The notes under the pieces: generated by a model
What the model saw: only the letters and a program-made list of their open reading frames with translations
Told to the model about the DNA's origin: nothing
Database searches by the model: none
From: an uncultured Clostridia bacterium
GTDB taxonomy: Bacteria > Bacillota > Clostridia > Christensenellales > CAG-1252
Direction: 5' to 3'
DNA length: 40,702 nt
Assembly: GCA_945482995.1 (NCBI GenBank)
Contig: CALYRM010000008.1
Location: 1-40,702 of the forward strand
Translations under genes and position numbers: made by a program
Shown: piece after piece, positions 31,723 to 40,114 of the stretch
Position numbering within the stretch: the stretch's first letter is position 1
How the letters are laid out: each line of letters begins with the position of its first letter

Positions 31723-32511
31723 ATGGAAAACTACAAAAGCTATTATAAAAAAGAATACAATAATAATAAGTCATTCGATTTAGCAAATACGTTGTCATTG
31801 CTGTTGACGGGCGATGAGGTTAACCCTTTATCGGATAATTACACCGAGCTTGTGAATTTGGCAAAAAGGGTTGATAGGGCTGTGATATATTGTCCTTTAT
31901 CGCTTGCTGAATGGATTTTGGTAAATAATGCAGGAGTATACAACAAACTATGCGAATTGTCTCATGTGCAAGTAAAAGCGGTAGCGTTGCCTAAAAAATA
32001 CGAAAATATTTCTCTACTTAATATGTTCGCAGCACGCGCCTTATCAAGAAGAGAAGTTAAGAATAGAATAACTGTTGATACAGTGTTCGATTGCTTGCAA
32101 AAAGCGCAAAAAAAGAATTTAGTTGTAACTTCTGTGCCAAAATTAGAAAAGCAATTATCTAATAAATATGTTGATGTTATAAAGGTGCCGAACGGAATGG
32201 AAGCTGTTAATAAAGCAGTTTCCGCAATAAAGTCGGGAGATTATCACCTAATCATTGTAGTTGATAGAGACTATGAGGATTGTATAGGTTTAACGCGTCC
32301 ATATTCTAAGTCAGGCTTAGTCGCGCTTGAAAAAGTAATGCAAAAATATGAGTTGATAAACGACGCCGTAGATGTCTATTATAAATGCGATTGCTTGGTT
32401 GGAATGTGTCCTGACAAGGGCTGTTCGGTTAGACTATTTCATTCCGCAACAAGTGCAATTGGTATAGCTGACTCAAATGTAGAATACTTTTTCACCATCA
32501 AAACGCACTAA
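31723..32511 (+). CDS. Degenerate alkaline-phosphatase-superfamily-like protein (phosphodiesterase relative)
   Basis: This 262-residue cytosolic protein has no clear family label. Its order of segments (VDRAVIYCPLSLAEWIL, HVQVKAVALP, TVDTVFDCLQKAQKKNLVVT, SGDYHLIIVVDRDYEDCIGL, DCLVGMCPDKGCS) resembles a Bacillota family of alkaline-phosphatase-fold phosphodiesterases. Where those have the nucleophile Thr and a PDHG metal site, this one shows KKYENISLLN and PDKG, so it would be catalytically dead. This is from memory of the pattern and is uncertain. ATG 31723 is preferred over 31633 because the promoter lies between them; there is no ribosome binding site. Confidence 0.6.
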   Translation: MENYKSYYKKEYNNNKSFDLANTLSLLLTGDEVNPLSDNYTELVNLAKRVDRAVIYCPLSLAEWILVNNAGVYNKLCELSHVQVKAVALPKKYENISLLNMFAARALSRREVKNRITVDTVFDCLQKAQKKNLVVTSVPKLEKQLSNKYVDVIKVPNGMEAVNKAVSAIKSGDYHLIIVVDRDYEDCIGLTRPYSKSGLVALEKVMQKYELINDAVDVYYKCDCLVGMCPDKGCSVRLFHSATSAIGIADSNVEYFFTIKTH

Positions 32512-32559
32512 ATCTGAAATTCACAAGGCTTTAACAAATTTAGTGTGCAATCCTTATCG

Positions 32560-32725
32560 TCATTCGACCGCAGTGCAACGGAGAGGAGAGTGAATTGAGA
32601 GCCCTGCTGTTATCATGAGCGTTGTTCGAGGGGCCTCATTAGCACCAATTATTGGCGAAGCACACTGATGGCTATTCTGACCATTTTAATTATCATTTTG
32701 AGGGAGTGCAACGCAGTCGAAGAAC
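32560..32725 (+). repeat. Worn GTCAT repeat cluster
   Basis: Copies with several changes: GTCATTCGACCGCAGTGCAA (32560), a degenerate GTGAATTG unit (32590-32597) with broken palindrome GAGAGC-cct-GCTGTT, CATGAGCGTTGTTCGAGGGG, a tail module AATTATTGGCGAAGCACACT, and a last copy ATCATTTTGAGGGAGTGCAA then CGCAGTCGAAGAACGAC. TTGCACATTGCAAATTGCAC follows at 32735-32754. Together these fill the gap 32512-32823. Confidence 0.7.
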
Positions 32726-32823
32726 GACATTTTATAATTGCACATTGCAAATTGCACGTTGGCTTATGAGAGATATTAAAGCGGAATAAATCCCTTTACC
32801 TCGCTCGGGATGTTGCTGGTATG

Positions 32824-33675
32824 TTAACGACGGCGAATAGTGATTGTCCCATTAAAAACTGTTGTGGAAAGGTGTAGAGGGGATGTGCATACTTCTTCAT
32901 CGCCGTCAAGACAAAAAGAAATGTCGTTGTTAAAATCAATATCCGCATAGTTAATTGGACTGAATATTATACCGTTTTTGCAGTATGGTTTATTAAATCC
33001 TACAAAGAAACAACGGAAAAATTTTAAAAATAAAGATAATCTATTTTTTGGAGCTTCTACCAACAGCAGATAAAGCTCCTTTTTGTTTGGGTTATATAGT
33101 TTATTGAAATTAAAACCAAAGCAACGCGGTGAACGCAAGCACATAATTAGGGTATAAGAACCCGAATATCTATTTTTTTCGGTGTGGATATTAGCGTCGA
33201 TATTCTGAATTTTAAAGGCTTTCAATGCTTCTAAAAAATAGGCAATCCTTCCTAAACGTACCTTTACCTTCCTTTTGGCCGTATATCCTATCGAAGTAAA
33301 AGTTCCGGACGCTAAAACATAGCAAAAACGCTTGTCATTTGCTTTTCCTATGATAGGTGTTGGACTTTGTTTGCCGATTTTGCCGAAATCATTTATTGTA
33401 CCTGTCGGCGCATAATATAATCTATGGCTATCTTGATTACACAAATTAACCGCATTCGAAATAGTGCCGTCACCGCCCGATACGATAATATCAAGATAAT
33501 CCCGTATCTCTTGATTGCCGTCATATACAACAAAATCTTGATTCAAATCAAAAGATTTCATAAGCTGTTCGGGAGTTGGTTTTTTACCTTTTCCGCTGTC
33601 ACAGTTTTGAATAATAAGGCACCGATTTGCGCCGGATAAATATGTGTTGACTTTGCTTTCGTTTTGTGTTATCAT
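32824..33675 (-). CDS. Diacylglycerol kinase-family lipid kinase
   Basis: This 283-residue protein has the catalytic fold of the DAGK/YegS/DgkB family, related to NAD and 6-phosphofructokinases. The nucleotide motif DIIVSGGDGTISNAV lies near residue 63; the second motif APTGTINDFGK (near 89) has Gly where most members have Ala. The late SFCLDGDEE (near 255) is the DGE motif in altered form. It probably phosphorylates a membrane lipid at the inner face. No ribosome binding site is seen before ATG 33675 (AT-rich TATAGAGTA), so the start is open. It diverges from the alpha-CTD/WG gene. Confidence 0.82.
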   Translation of the reverse strand: MITQNESKVNTYLSGANRCLIIQNCDSGKGKKPTPEQLMKSFDLNQDFVVYDGNQEIRDYLDIIVSGGDGTISNAVNLCNQDSHRLYYAPTGTINDFGKIGKQSPTPIIGKANDKRFCYVLASGTFTSIGYTAKRKVKVRLGRIAYFLEALKAFKIQNIDANIHTEKNRYSGSYTLIMCLRSPRCFGFNFNKLYNPNKKELYLLLVEAPKNRLSLFLKFFRCFFVGFNKPYCKNGIIFSPINYADIDFNNDISFCLDGDEEVCTSPLHLSTTVFNGTITIRRR

Positions 33676-33759
33676 TACTCTATACTATATTATATATTAT
33701 AATCGGAAATTGTGTGTTTTATCCAAAAGGACATGGTTTGCCGATAAAAAGGTATTAAA

Positions 33760-34833
33760 ATGCAGGATAATATGAATAATCGTCCAAATAATTCCGCTAA
33801 TATTCAACAAGGCGGTAAAAGAAACGATAATAAAAAATATAAGAAACATAAAAATAACAACAAAAAGAAACAGTCTGACAAGCCAAAATATGTTCCACCG
33901 TATGATAAAGCCGTTTTAGAAAAAAGCGTTGGCGATATTGGATTAAGCGAGCAAACAACAGCCGTTTTGATGGCAGGGGGAATAGATACGGTATATAAAA
34001 TATGCGAACGTATGGCTTGTGAGATGTATTTTATTCAGCACTTCGGCAAAAAGCAACTTAATGAAGTATCTCAAGTTCTTAAGAAATTAGGTGTTGATTT
34101 TCGTGTCAGCGCAGAGTCTTCTCTTGCTGAAAACAAAGAACAAGCAAAAGAAAACAGCCGAAACGACAAAAACATGGTTAAATCCGATAAAGGACAAGGA
34201 AAATCGGATAAGAAAGAGGTAAAACTCGAAAAAACGCAGCCAAAATCCGAAAAGGCACAACAAAGAGTAGAAAAAACTCAGGAAAAAGTTGCGGAAAAAG
34301 CACCAAACAAGGCTGAAAGTAAAAAAGAAAACAACAATCAAACAAATCACCTTGAGTCAAAAAAGACTAAGGACGGTGCTTTTGATGTTCACAAAATATT
34401 TCCGAAGCCACCTTTTGTACCGACTCCGAGCGTAACGCGTGAGGGCGATAGGTTTGTCAAATTCCAACGTGGAGGCAAATGGGGCTTTAAGGATAAAAAC
34501 GGAAAAGAAGTTATCCCACCCATTTATGACGAGGTATTTAATTTCAAAGAGGATGTTGCTTGCGTTGAACGCAAGGAACTCTTTGGATATATAACAAGGG
34601 ATAATGAGATGATAATCCCATACAAATATGAATGGGCGTCAAGCTTTTCAGAGGGCTTGGCATGCGTAGGCGACGATTCAAAATGCGGATATATCAACAA
34701 GCAAGGCGAAGTTGTAATACCGTTTATTTTTGACGCAGGCACACCGTTTGTAGGTGGTGTTGCGCAGGTTAAGCAAAACGGGAGATGGGGTACGTACTGT
34801 CTGCAAACCAAAGAAGTAGATTGGACGAACTAA
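33760..34833 (+). CDS. Fusion of RNA polymerase alpha-CTD-like domain and WG repeats
   Basis: This 357-residue protein has three parts. A Lys/Asn-rich start (1-45) leads to a domain at about 48-116 (VGDIGLSEQTTAVLMAGGID, ...HFGKKQLNEVSQVLKKLGVD) that follows the RNA polymerase alpha C-terminal domain pattern: LGLS...L..AGI.T...FGKKSL.EV...L..LG. A charged, disordered, KSEK-rich linker (120-208) follows. The C terminus has about three WG repeats (GKWGFKDKNGKEVIPPIYDE, LFGYITRDNEMIIPYKYEWA, KCGYINKQGEVVIPFIFDA). AAAAGG precedes the ATG. It is 31 nt from the ABC ATPase gene, so likely one operon. Role unknown; binding to DNA or RNA polymerase is an inference. Confidence 0.75.
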   Translation: MQDNMNNRPNNSANIQQGGKRNDNKKYKKHKNNNKKKQSDKPKYVPPYDKAVLEKSVGDIGLSEQTTAVLMAGGIDTVYKICERMACEMYFIQHFGKKQLNEVSQVLKKLGVDFRVSAESSLAENKEQAKENSRNDKNMVKSDKGQGKSDKKEVKLEKTQPKSEKAQQRVEKTQEKVAEKAPNKAESKKENNNQTNHLESKKTKDGAFDVHKIFPKPPFVPTPSVTREGDRFVKFQRGGKWGFKDKNGKEVIPPIYDEVFNFKEDVACVERKELFGYITRDNEMIIPYKYEWASSFSEGLACVGDDSKCGYINKQGEVVIPFIFDAGTPFVGGVAQVKQNGRWGTYCLQTKEVDWTN

Positions 34834-34864
34834 CCATTTGATTATATTTAGAAGGTAAGTTAAT

Positions 34865-35722
34865 ATGAAATTTTTAAATAAAAAACAAGCAATTGTTGAA
34901 AATAATGAAAACATTGAAGAGAATGTTGAAAACACAACAACTGAAATTATAGAAAGCGATAATATAGAAACCACCGAAAATGGCGATGTCGAATATATGT
35001 TAGATATAGATCACCTTTCAAAAAAGTATCTAAACAGCCCACATTATTCGGTAACCGATCTGACAATCAAGGTTAAGAAAGGTGAAATTTTCGGCTTTTT
35101 AGGTCAAAACGGAGCAGGTAAAAGCACGACGATTAAGTGCTTGACGGGCATTTATCCATTTGACAGTGGGGATATAAAGGTTAATGGTTACAGTATAAAA
35201 ACCGAACCGCTTAAAGCAAAACTCAATATCGGTTACGTACCCGATAACCACGCGGTGTACGACAACTTGACGGGTAGAGAGTATGTTAATTGTATCGCGG
35301 ACCTATATGGCGTTAGCGAAGAGGATAGAACGGCAAGACTTGAAGAATACTTGAAAATTTTCAAATTAGGTTTTGCTATCGATCGCCAAATTAAGGGTTA
35401 TTCTCACGGTATGAAACAAAAAATATGTATCATTGCCGCACTTATTCACCAACCAAAGTTATGGGTTTTAGACGAACCGATGGTTGGCTTAGATCCGCAA
35501 TCTATATTTGAGATAATCAATAGAATGAAAGCGCATGTAAGCAGTGGTAATACCGTGTTTTTCTCTTCTCACAACATAGATTTAGTTGCGAAATTATGCG
35601 ATAGAGTGGCTATTATTCACGACGGACAGCTTTGCACGATTATGGACTTAAACGAAGGCTGTAACCGTGATAGGCTTGAGGATGTTTTCCGTGGTTACAC
35701 GATGAAGGAGAACAGAGAATGA
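34865..35722 (+). CDS. ABC transporter ATP-binding protein (ABC-2/NatA type)
   Basis: This 285-residue nucleotide-binding subunit has Walker A GQNGAGKSTT (residue 80), Q-loop region YVPDNHAVYDNLTGREY, signature YSHGMKQK in place of LSGGQ (normal for NatA-type exporters), Walker B LWVLDEPMVGLDP and switch His in FFSSHNI. Residues 1-48 form an unusual acidic, Asn/Glu-rich extension before the ABC domain (ENNENIEENVENTTTEIIES). The stop codon overlaps the permease start (ATGA). Export of an unknown substrate is likely. Confidence 0.92.
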   Translation: MKFLNKKQAIVENNENIEENVENTTTEIIESDNIETTENGDVEYMLDIDHLSKKYLNSPHYSVTDLTIKVKKGEIFGFLGQNGAGKSTTIKCLTGIYPFDSGDIKVNGYSIKTEPLKAKLNIGYVPDNHAVYDNLTGREYVNCIADLYGVSEEDRTARLEEYLKIFKLGFAIDRQIKGYSHGMKQKICIIAALIHQPKLWVLDEPMVGLDPQSIFEIINRMKAHVSSGNTVFFSSHNIDLVAKLCDRVAIIHDGQLCTIMDLNEGCNRDRLEDVFRGYTMKENRE

Positions 35723-37335
35723 GCAACTTAAAAGCACTTTTTCGCTTAGAATTTAAGGCGAGGTTCGGCAATAGGGGCGTGCCTATAAAAAAGCAAGTTA
35801 TAAAATATTCTATTGCGGCGCTATTTGGAGGCGTAGTATACTTTGTATACGCCTATTTTTGTAATTCGTTAGTGCAAATGTTCCACGTATATGAGGCGGA
35901 TTATTCGCTTCTTATGCTTTTTACCTTGGTATCACAGCTATTTTTGATAGGCTTTGGCACAAGCTCGGTAATAAAAAATCTTTATTATAGCGGTGATAAT
36001 GAATTAGAATTACGTTTTCCTGTAGACAGCAAATCGATGTTTGCCTGTAAAATGGGCATTTTGGCGATTATTCAATCAGTCGGTTGTCTTTTGTTGTTGC
36101 TCCCGTTTTACATTAGTTTTGGATTGGCAGCAAATAGAGGCGCTTATTATTATCTTATGATACCATTGGTATTGGTATTGAATTTCATATTTTCTTTGTC
36201 GGTATCCAATCTCCTAGCGCTTCCCGGAATGTTTGTTTCACAAATTTTCAAGCATAAGCATTTATTGAATTTGATTATCAACATTGCAGTTGTTTCGGGC
36301 TTTTTTGCATTATATATGTCGCTTATAAACTCGGTCGTTCACTTTATGAAGGATCAGTCGTTGACGATTATGTCGCCCGAGGGTATGCAAAAGATAGCAG
36401 TATTAAAATATATTTATCCAATTAGCTTATTTGCTGAAATTCTTATGTATAGAAGCGGAACCGCGCTTGCAATCTCTATTCCCGTATCGATTGTGGTTGT
36501 TGCCTTGGTAGCGTTTGCATCGTTAGCACTTTCTCGCAAATTGTTTTTGAAAATAATTTTGAGAAATATCGAGTCAAGCGGTGCTTCCTTCAAAAAGGTG
36601 ACGAAAAACAAAAAGCACAATCCGTTATATGCGGTATTCCAAAGAGAAGTACACGACATTTTCCGTTCGTCAAATTATAGCTTCCAATATCTAGTAATGG
36701 CTTGCGCCGCTCCTATAATGGTTTATAGTTGTAATAAATTAAGTTCAAACGTCGGGAGTGAAAGCTTGGATTCAATTACAATGCCTATGATTACATCGCT
36801 TGTAATGATGATATTTATCACAATCATCGTATCGTTTGCAGGTTCTTGTATATCAAGAGAGGGCGAAGCTTTCTATCTAACCAAAATTTCTCCCGTTGCG
36901 GTTGAAAAGCAGGTTTTGATTAAGGTTGCATTGTACATATTGGTTGGTGCGGTAGCTACTATCGTATCGCTAGGCGTTGTAATGGCAACCAAACAACTTC
37001 CTGTAAAAGACGGCTTTATACTTATGGCAAATTCGATAATGTTTAGTACTGCGCTCACTTGCTTTGCCGTCAAACTAGATATTACAAAACCGCAGTTTCC
37101 TGTAGGCGGCGACGGCGAATTGTCAAACGGCAACCTTGCGACGTTCGTTACAATTCTTGTCGGCTTCATACTGTCGGTAGGAGAGGGCATATTCGGTATA
37201 GTCGGTTTCATTACTTGGAACCCACCATTTACATATGGAATGTTAGCTTTAATCAACGGAGTATTAATGATTGCGGCAATAACTTGGTTGCTAGTTAAAC
37301 TTCCGCAAAGTTATAATAAAATAATGCAGAGGTAA
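35719..37335 (+). CDS. ABC transporter permease (ABC-2-like, two six-helix halves)
   Basis: This 538-residue membrane protein has about 12 hydrophobic helices in two halves, joined by a basic loop at about 285-300 (FKKVTKNKKHNPLYAVFQRE). The size and the motif REVHDIFRSSNYSFQYLV match the large ABC exporter permease type of Bacillota that pairs with NatA-like ATPases. It overlaps the ATPase gene by 4 nt and precedes the exported Ig-like protein gene by 6 nt. The substrate is unknown; the neighbouring exported protein has its own Sec signal and need not be the cargo. Confidence 0.85.
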   Translation: MSNLKALFRLEFKARFGNRGVPIKKQVIKYSIAALFGGVVYFVYAYFCNSLVQMFHVYEADYSLLMLFTLVSQLFLIGFGTSSVIKNLYYSGDNELELRFPVDSKSMFACKMGILAIIQSVGCLLLLLPFYISFGLAANRGAYYYLMIPLVLVLNFIFSLSVSNLLALPGMFVSQIFKHKHLLNLIINIAVVSGFFALYMSLINSVVHFMKDQSLTIMSPEGMQKIAVLKYIYPISLFAEILMYRSGTALAISIPVSIVVVALVAFASLALSRKLFLKIILRNIESSGASFKKVTKNKKHNPLYAVFQREVHDIFRSSNYSFQYLVMACAAPIMVYSCNKLSSNVGSESLDSITMPMITSLVMMIFITIIVSFAGSCISREGEAFYLTKISPVAVEKQVLIKVALYILVGAVATIVSLGVVMATKQLPVKDGFILMANSIMFSTALTCFAVKLDITKPQFPVGGDGELSNGNLATFVTILVGFILSVGEGIFGIVGFITWNPPFTYGMLALINGVLMIAAITWLLVKLPQSYNKIMQR

Positions 37336-37341
37336 AGAATT

Positions 37342-40113
37342 ATGAAAAAGATATTAATTGCGATTTTATTATTGGTTCCGGTTATCATAATTCTTACATT
37401 GAATGTTTCAAGCACCATTGTCAGCGCACAAATTGAAATTGGCGTTGAAAGACTCGTTTTGAAGCATTTAGGCGAAACGGTAGATTATGTAGTAATAAAT
37501 TTAGAGGAATATACCGAAACAAACAAGCAATACCTATTATTCCCCGACTTCACGCCAACATACGCAAGCAATAAAAAAATTGATTGGAGCGTATCCGACG
37601 AAAGTATGGCGACAATCCGCAAAAGCGGTGATGGCGTTGCCGTATCCTTTATTAAAGGACAATATGGCACCGTTGACGTTATAGCCACGGCAAAGAGCAA
37701 TACAAGTATTAGTGCGGTGTGTACCTTTGTTATCACAGGCAAGGTTATTGGTAGAATTGACTTTTACGATTATAACACTCTTAGCGAGGTAAAGAATTTA
37801 AATCTCAAGCTCTATGAAAGCACGTGTATTGAAGCAAGACCAATACCGTTTGCGGCATTAGGTAGTAAAAAGATAAAATGGCAGTCGTCCAACGAAAGCG
37901 TTGCTACCGTCAATCAAAATGGTGTAATAAACGCAGTAGGCGAGGGTGTTGCAAGCATTACTGCAAGTATCACCGAACAAACCGAGGTTGTAAGCAATAC
38001 CTTGACGGTTAGCGTTGCAGGAAAAGCTTTGTCAAATAAACCAACAATTTACAGCGTTTCAAGAGAAGTGGATATGACCGAATATCTATCAAGTAGCGAC
38101 GTAGAAATTCTATCAGTGGAAAACGGCGCTGCTGCCGGAAACAAGATTACAGTTGACGATAACAAACAAGTTGCCACCGTTACGTTGATGAGAAACGACG
38201 ATTTACAAACGGTAAATATCTATATTTGTGAGGAAAATGCACTTGTAATCGACGATCTCGACGAATACAAGAAAACAGTATGGGCAAATAAAAACTTTGT
38301 TCCTTTACGCACCGAGTATTTCCCGATATCTGCAAGCTGTCCTTTCCAAGAGACTGGCGAAATCACTTGGACGTCGGATAATCCGTCGGTAGCTACTGTC
38401 ATAAACGGAAGAATAGCAGCCTTAAAAGAAGGTACTGCTGTACTGACGGCAACGGCTGAGGGCTTTATACCTGTTTCAATAGAGGTTGATATCACCCCTA
38501 AGATAGTTGACGTACGTTTAGAACTTGACTCATTGGGAGACATTGCAGGCTTAAACGAAGAAAGAGTATTCGGTATAAATACCTGTACCTTTAACGGCAC
38601 AAACTTTAACGTAACAAATTCTTTGCAAATGCGTATAAGTTATGTTTATCCCGACGAAGTAATGGATAGCGAAAACATTTATGACTATTTCTATTTTGAA
38701 AGTAGCGACGAAAACTTGGCTACCATTGGCGATGACGGAACAGTATTCTTCAATCGTGAAGCAATAGGTAAAAAAGTGAAAATAACGGTAACGGCTCGTT
38801 TTTCTGAAAACAACGCGCACGATAGTTATGTATTCAACATTATTGACGGTATAAATATCGGTTACGATATGCCATTTATTCACTATGATAAGAATGTAAG
38901 TGAAGAATTGCCAAGCTATTATTCTACAAAAGAGTATGAGTATTTAATGAACGCCTATACCGCCGATTTTGATATTGACGGAACAATGGGCGCAGTTGTA
39001 TTTCAAAATAACGTTTACTTGCCACGTCCCGAGGACTACGATTTTTATGTCAAAATCAATCGTCCGATTTACGGCAACGGCTACGTAATTGACGGACAAC
39101 TTCACAGCAATTCTCACGATACAAGAATTTTTGATACCGGACTTGATTATGATAGAATAGTCAAGTACTTTGGCAATGACTACGAAATGAAAGTTGAAAA
39201 TCTTTTCATTCAATCCTATTCGCCGATATCGGACGACTCCGAAGAAGCGTTTAAGGATTTGAAGGTAAAAGGCGGCATCCCCTATAGATCTACATCTTGT
39301 TGGAATCCCGATATTCACGTAGGACTAACCTTCAAATATTGTATGTTTAGATATGCGTACTGTCATTTGAACATTGCAGGCGGTCCTGTAACCTTGGACG
39401 GTTGTATTATGAGCAATTCGGCAGGTCCGGCTATTACCCAACAATCCAATAGGGATGCTGCAAGTACGCTTATCATTAGAAATTGTATATTCTCAAATAC
39501 CATTTCTCCGGTATACATAGCGACTACCGGTAATTTAGGCTATGAAGATGATAACTTATACGATAAATATATCGACTTAAGGCTAGAGGGTGTAAACTAC
39601 GTATATAACTGGAAGCTAGTCGATGAAGTTTCACTTGACATATTCCCGAAGACCAACAATGATATTATCGATAATCAATTAATACCCGCGCTAAACGATC
39701 AAATCGCGACCTTCTTCAATATGATTTTGGATGATCCTGATAATGAGGCTTTGTTATACCACGGCGTAAACGACTATGTAAACTTTGGTTTTATGTTCTT
39801 AGGTGTTTGGAGAAAACCAAAATTAGAGGTCAATCCCGATATTCCTATAGAAGAGTATGGTATTAATGGCTCAACCGTAACCTTTGACGAGAATGATTAT
39901 TCCTGTTCAATGATTGACATGTCGAAATTGCAAGATTGGATAGACAACAATTTGATATTTAATCCTGTATGTAAATCGCTTGGAATCAACTTCGTAACCA
40001 ATGAATCCTATATTATAACTCCAATTGGGAAGAATGGCGTGTATAACACTAAACCGGGCGACACCTATCAACTGGACGAAGAAACCAAAAACAGATTGCA
40101 CGGTATTAACTAA
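37342..40113 (+). CDS. Large exported protein with bacterial Ig-like (BIG2) domains and beta-helix region
   Basis: This 923-residue protein has a Sec signal (MKKILIAILLLVPVIIILTL, ending SAQ near residue 33), with no lipobox and no C-terminal sortase motif. At least three BIG2-like units are seen: KKIDWSVSDESMATI (about 74), KKIKWQSSNESVATVNQNGV (176) and GEITWTSDNPSVATVINGRI (340); FYFESSDENLATIGDDGTV (453) is a fourth. From about 560 on, segments such as VENLFIQSY, LTFKYCMFRYA, VTLDGCIMSNS and LIIRNCIFSNT suggest a right-handed beta-helix. It is encoded 6 nt after the ABC permease gene. A surface or secreted adhesin-like role is possible; no enzyme motif is recognised. Confidence 0.8.
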   Translation: MKKILIAILLLVPVIIILTLNVSSTIVSAQIEIGVERLVLKHLGETVDYVVINLEEYTETNKQYLLFPDFTPTYASNKKIDWSVSDESMATIRKSGDGVAVSFIKGQYGTVDVIATAKSNTSISAVCTFVITGKVIGRIDFYDYNTLSEVKNLNLKLYESTCIEARPIPFAALGSKKIKWQSSNESVATVNQNGVINAVGEGVASITASITEQTEVVSNTLTVSVAGKALSNKPTIYSVSREVDMTEYLSSSDVEILSVENGAAAGNKITVDDNKQVATVTLMRNDDLQTVNIYICEENALVIDDLDEYKKTVWANKNFVPLRTEYFPISASCPFQETGEITWTSDNPSVATVINGRIAALKEGTAVLTATAEGFIPVSIEVDITPKIVDVRLELDSLGDIAGLNEERVFGINTCTFNGTNFNVTNSLQMRISYVYPDEVMDSENIYDYFYFESSDENLATIGDDGTVFFNREAIGKKVKITVTARFSENNAHDSYVFNIIDGINIGYDMPFIHYDKNVSEELPSYYSTKEYEYLMNAYTADFDIDGTMGAVVFQNNVYLPRPEDYDFYVKINRPIYGNGYVIDGQLHSNSHDTRIFDTGLDYDRIVKYFGNDYEMKVENLFIQSYSPISDDSEEAFKDLKVKGGIPYRSTSCWNPDIHVGLTFKYCMFRYAYCHLNIAGGPVTLDGCIMSNSAGPAITQQSNRDAASTLIIRNCIFSNTISPVYIATTGNLGYEDDNLYDKYIDLRLEGVNYVYNWKLVDEVSLDIFPKTNNDIIDNQLIPALNDQIATFFNMILDDPDNEALLYHGVNDYVNFGFMFLGVWRKPKLEVNPDIPIEEYGINGSTVTFDENDYSCSMIDMSKLQDWIDNNLIFNPVCKSLGINFVTNESYIITPIGKNGVYNTKPGDTYQLDEETKNRLHGIN

Positions 40114-40114
40114 T

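Noticed and set aside
40025-40114. N-terminal extension of the Nudix protein
   Set aside because: It lies wholly within the coding sequence of the Ig-like protein in another frame and adds residues before the conserved Nudix start at 40115.
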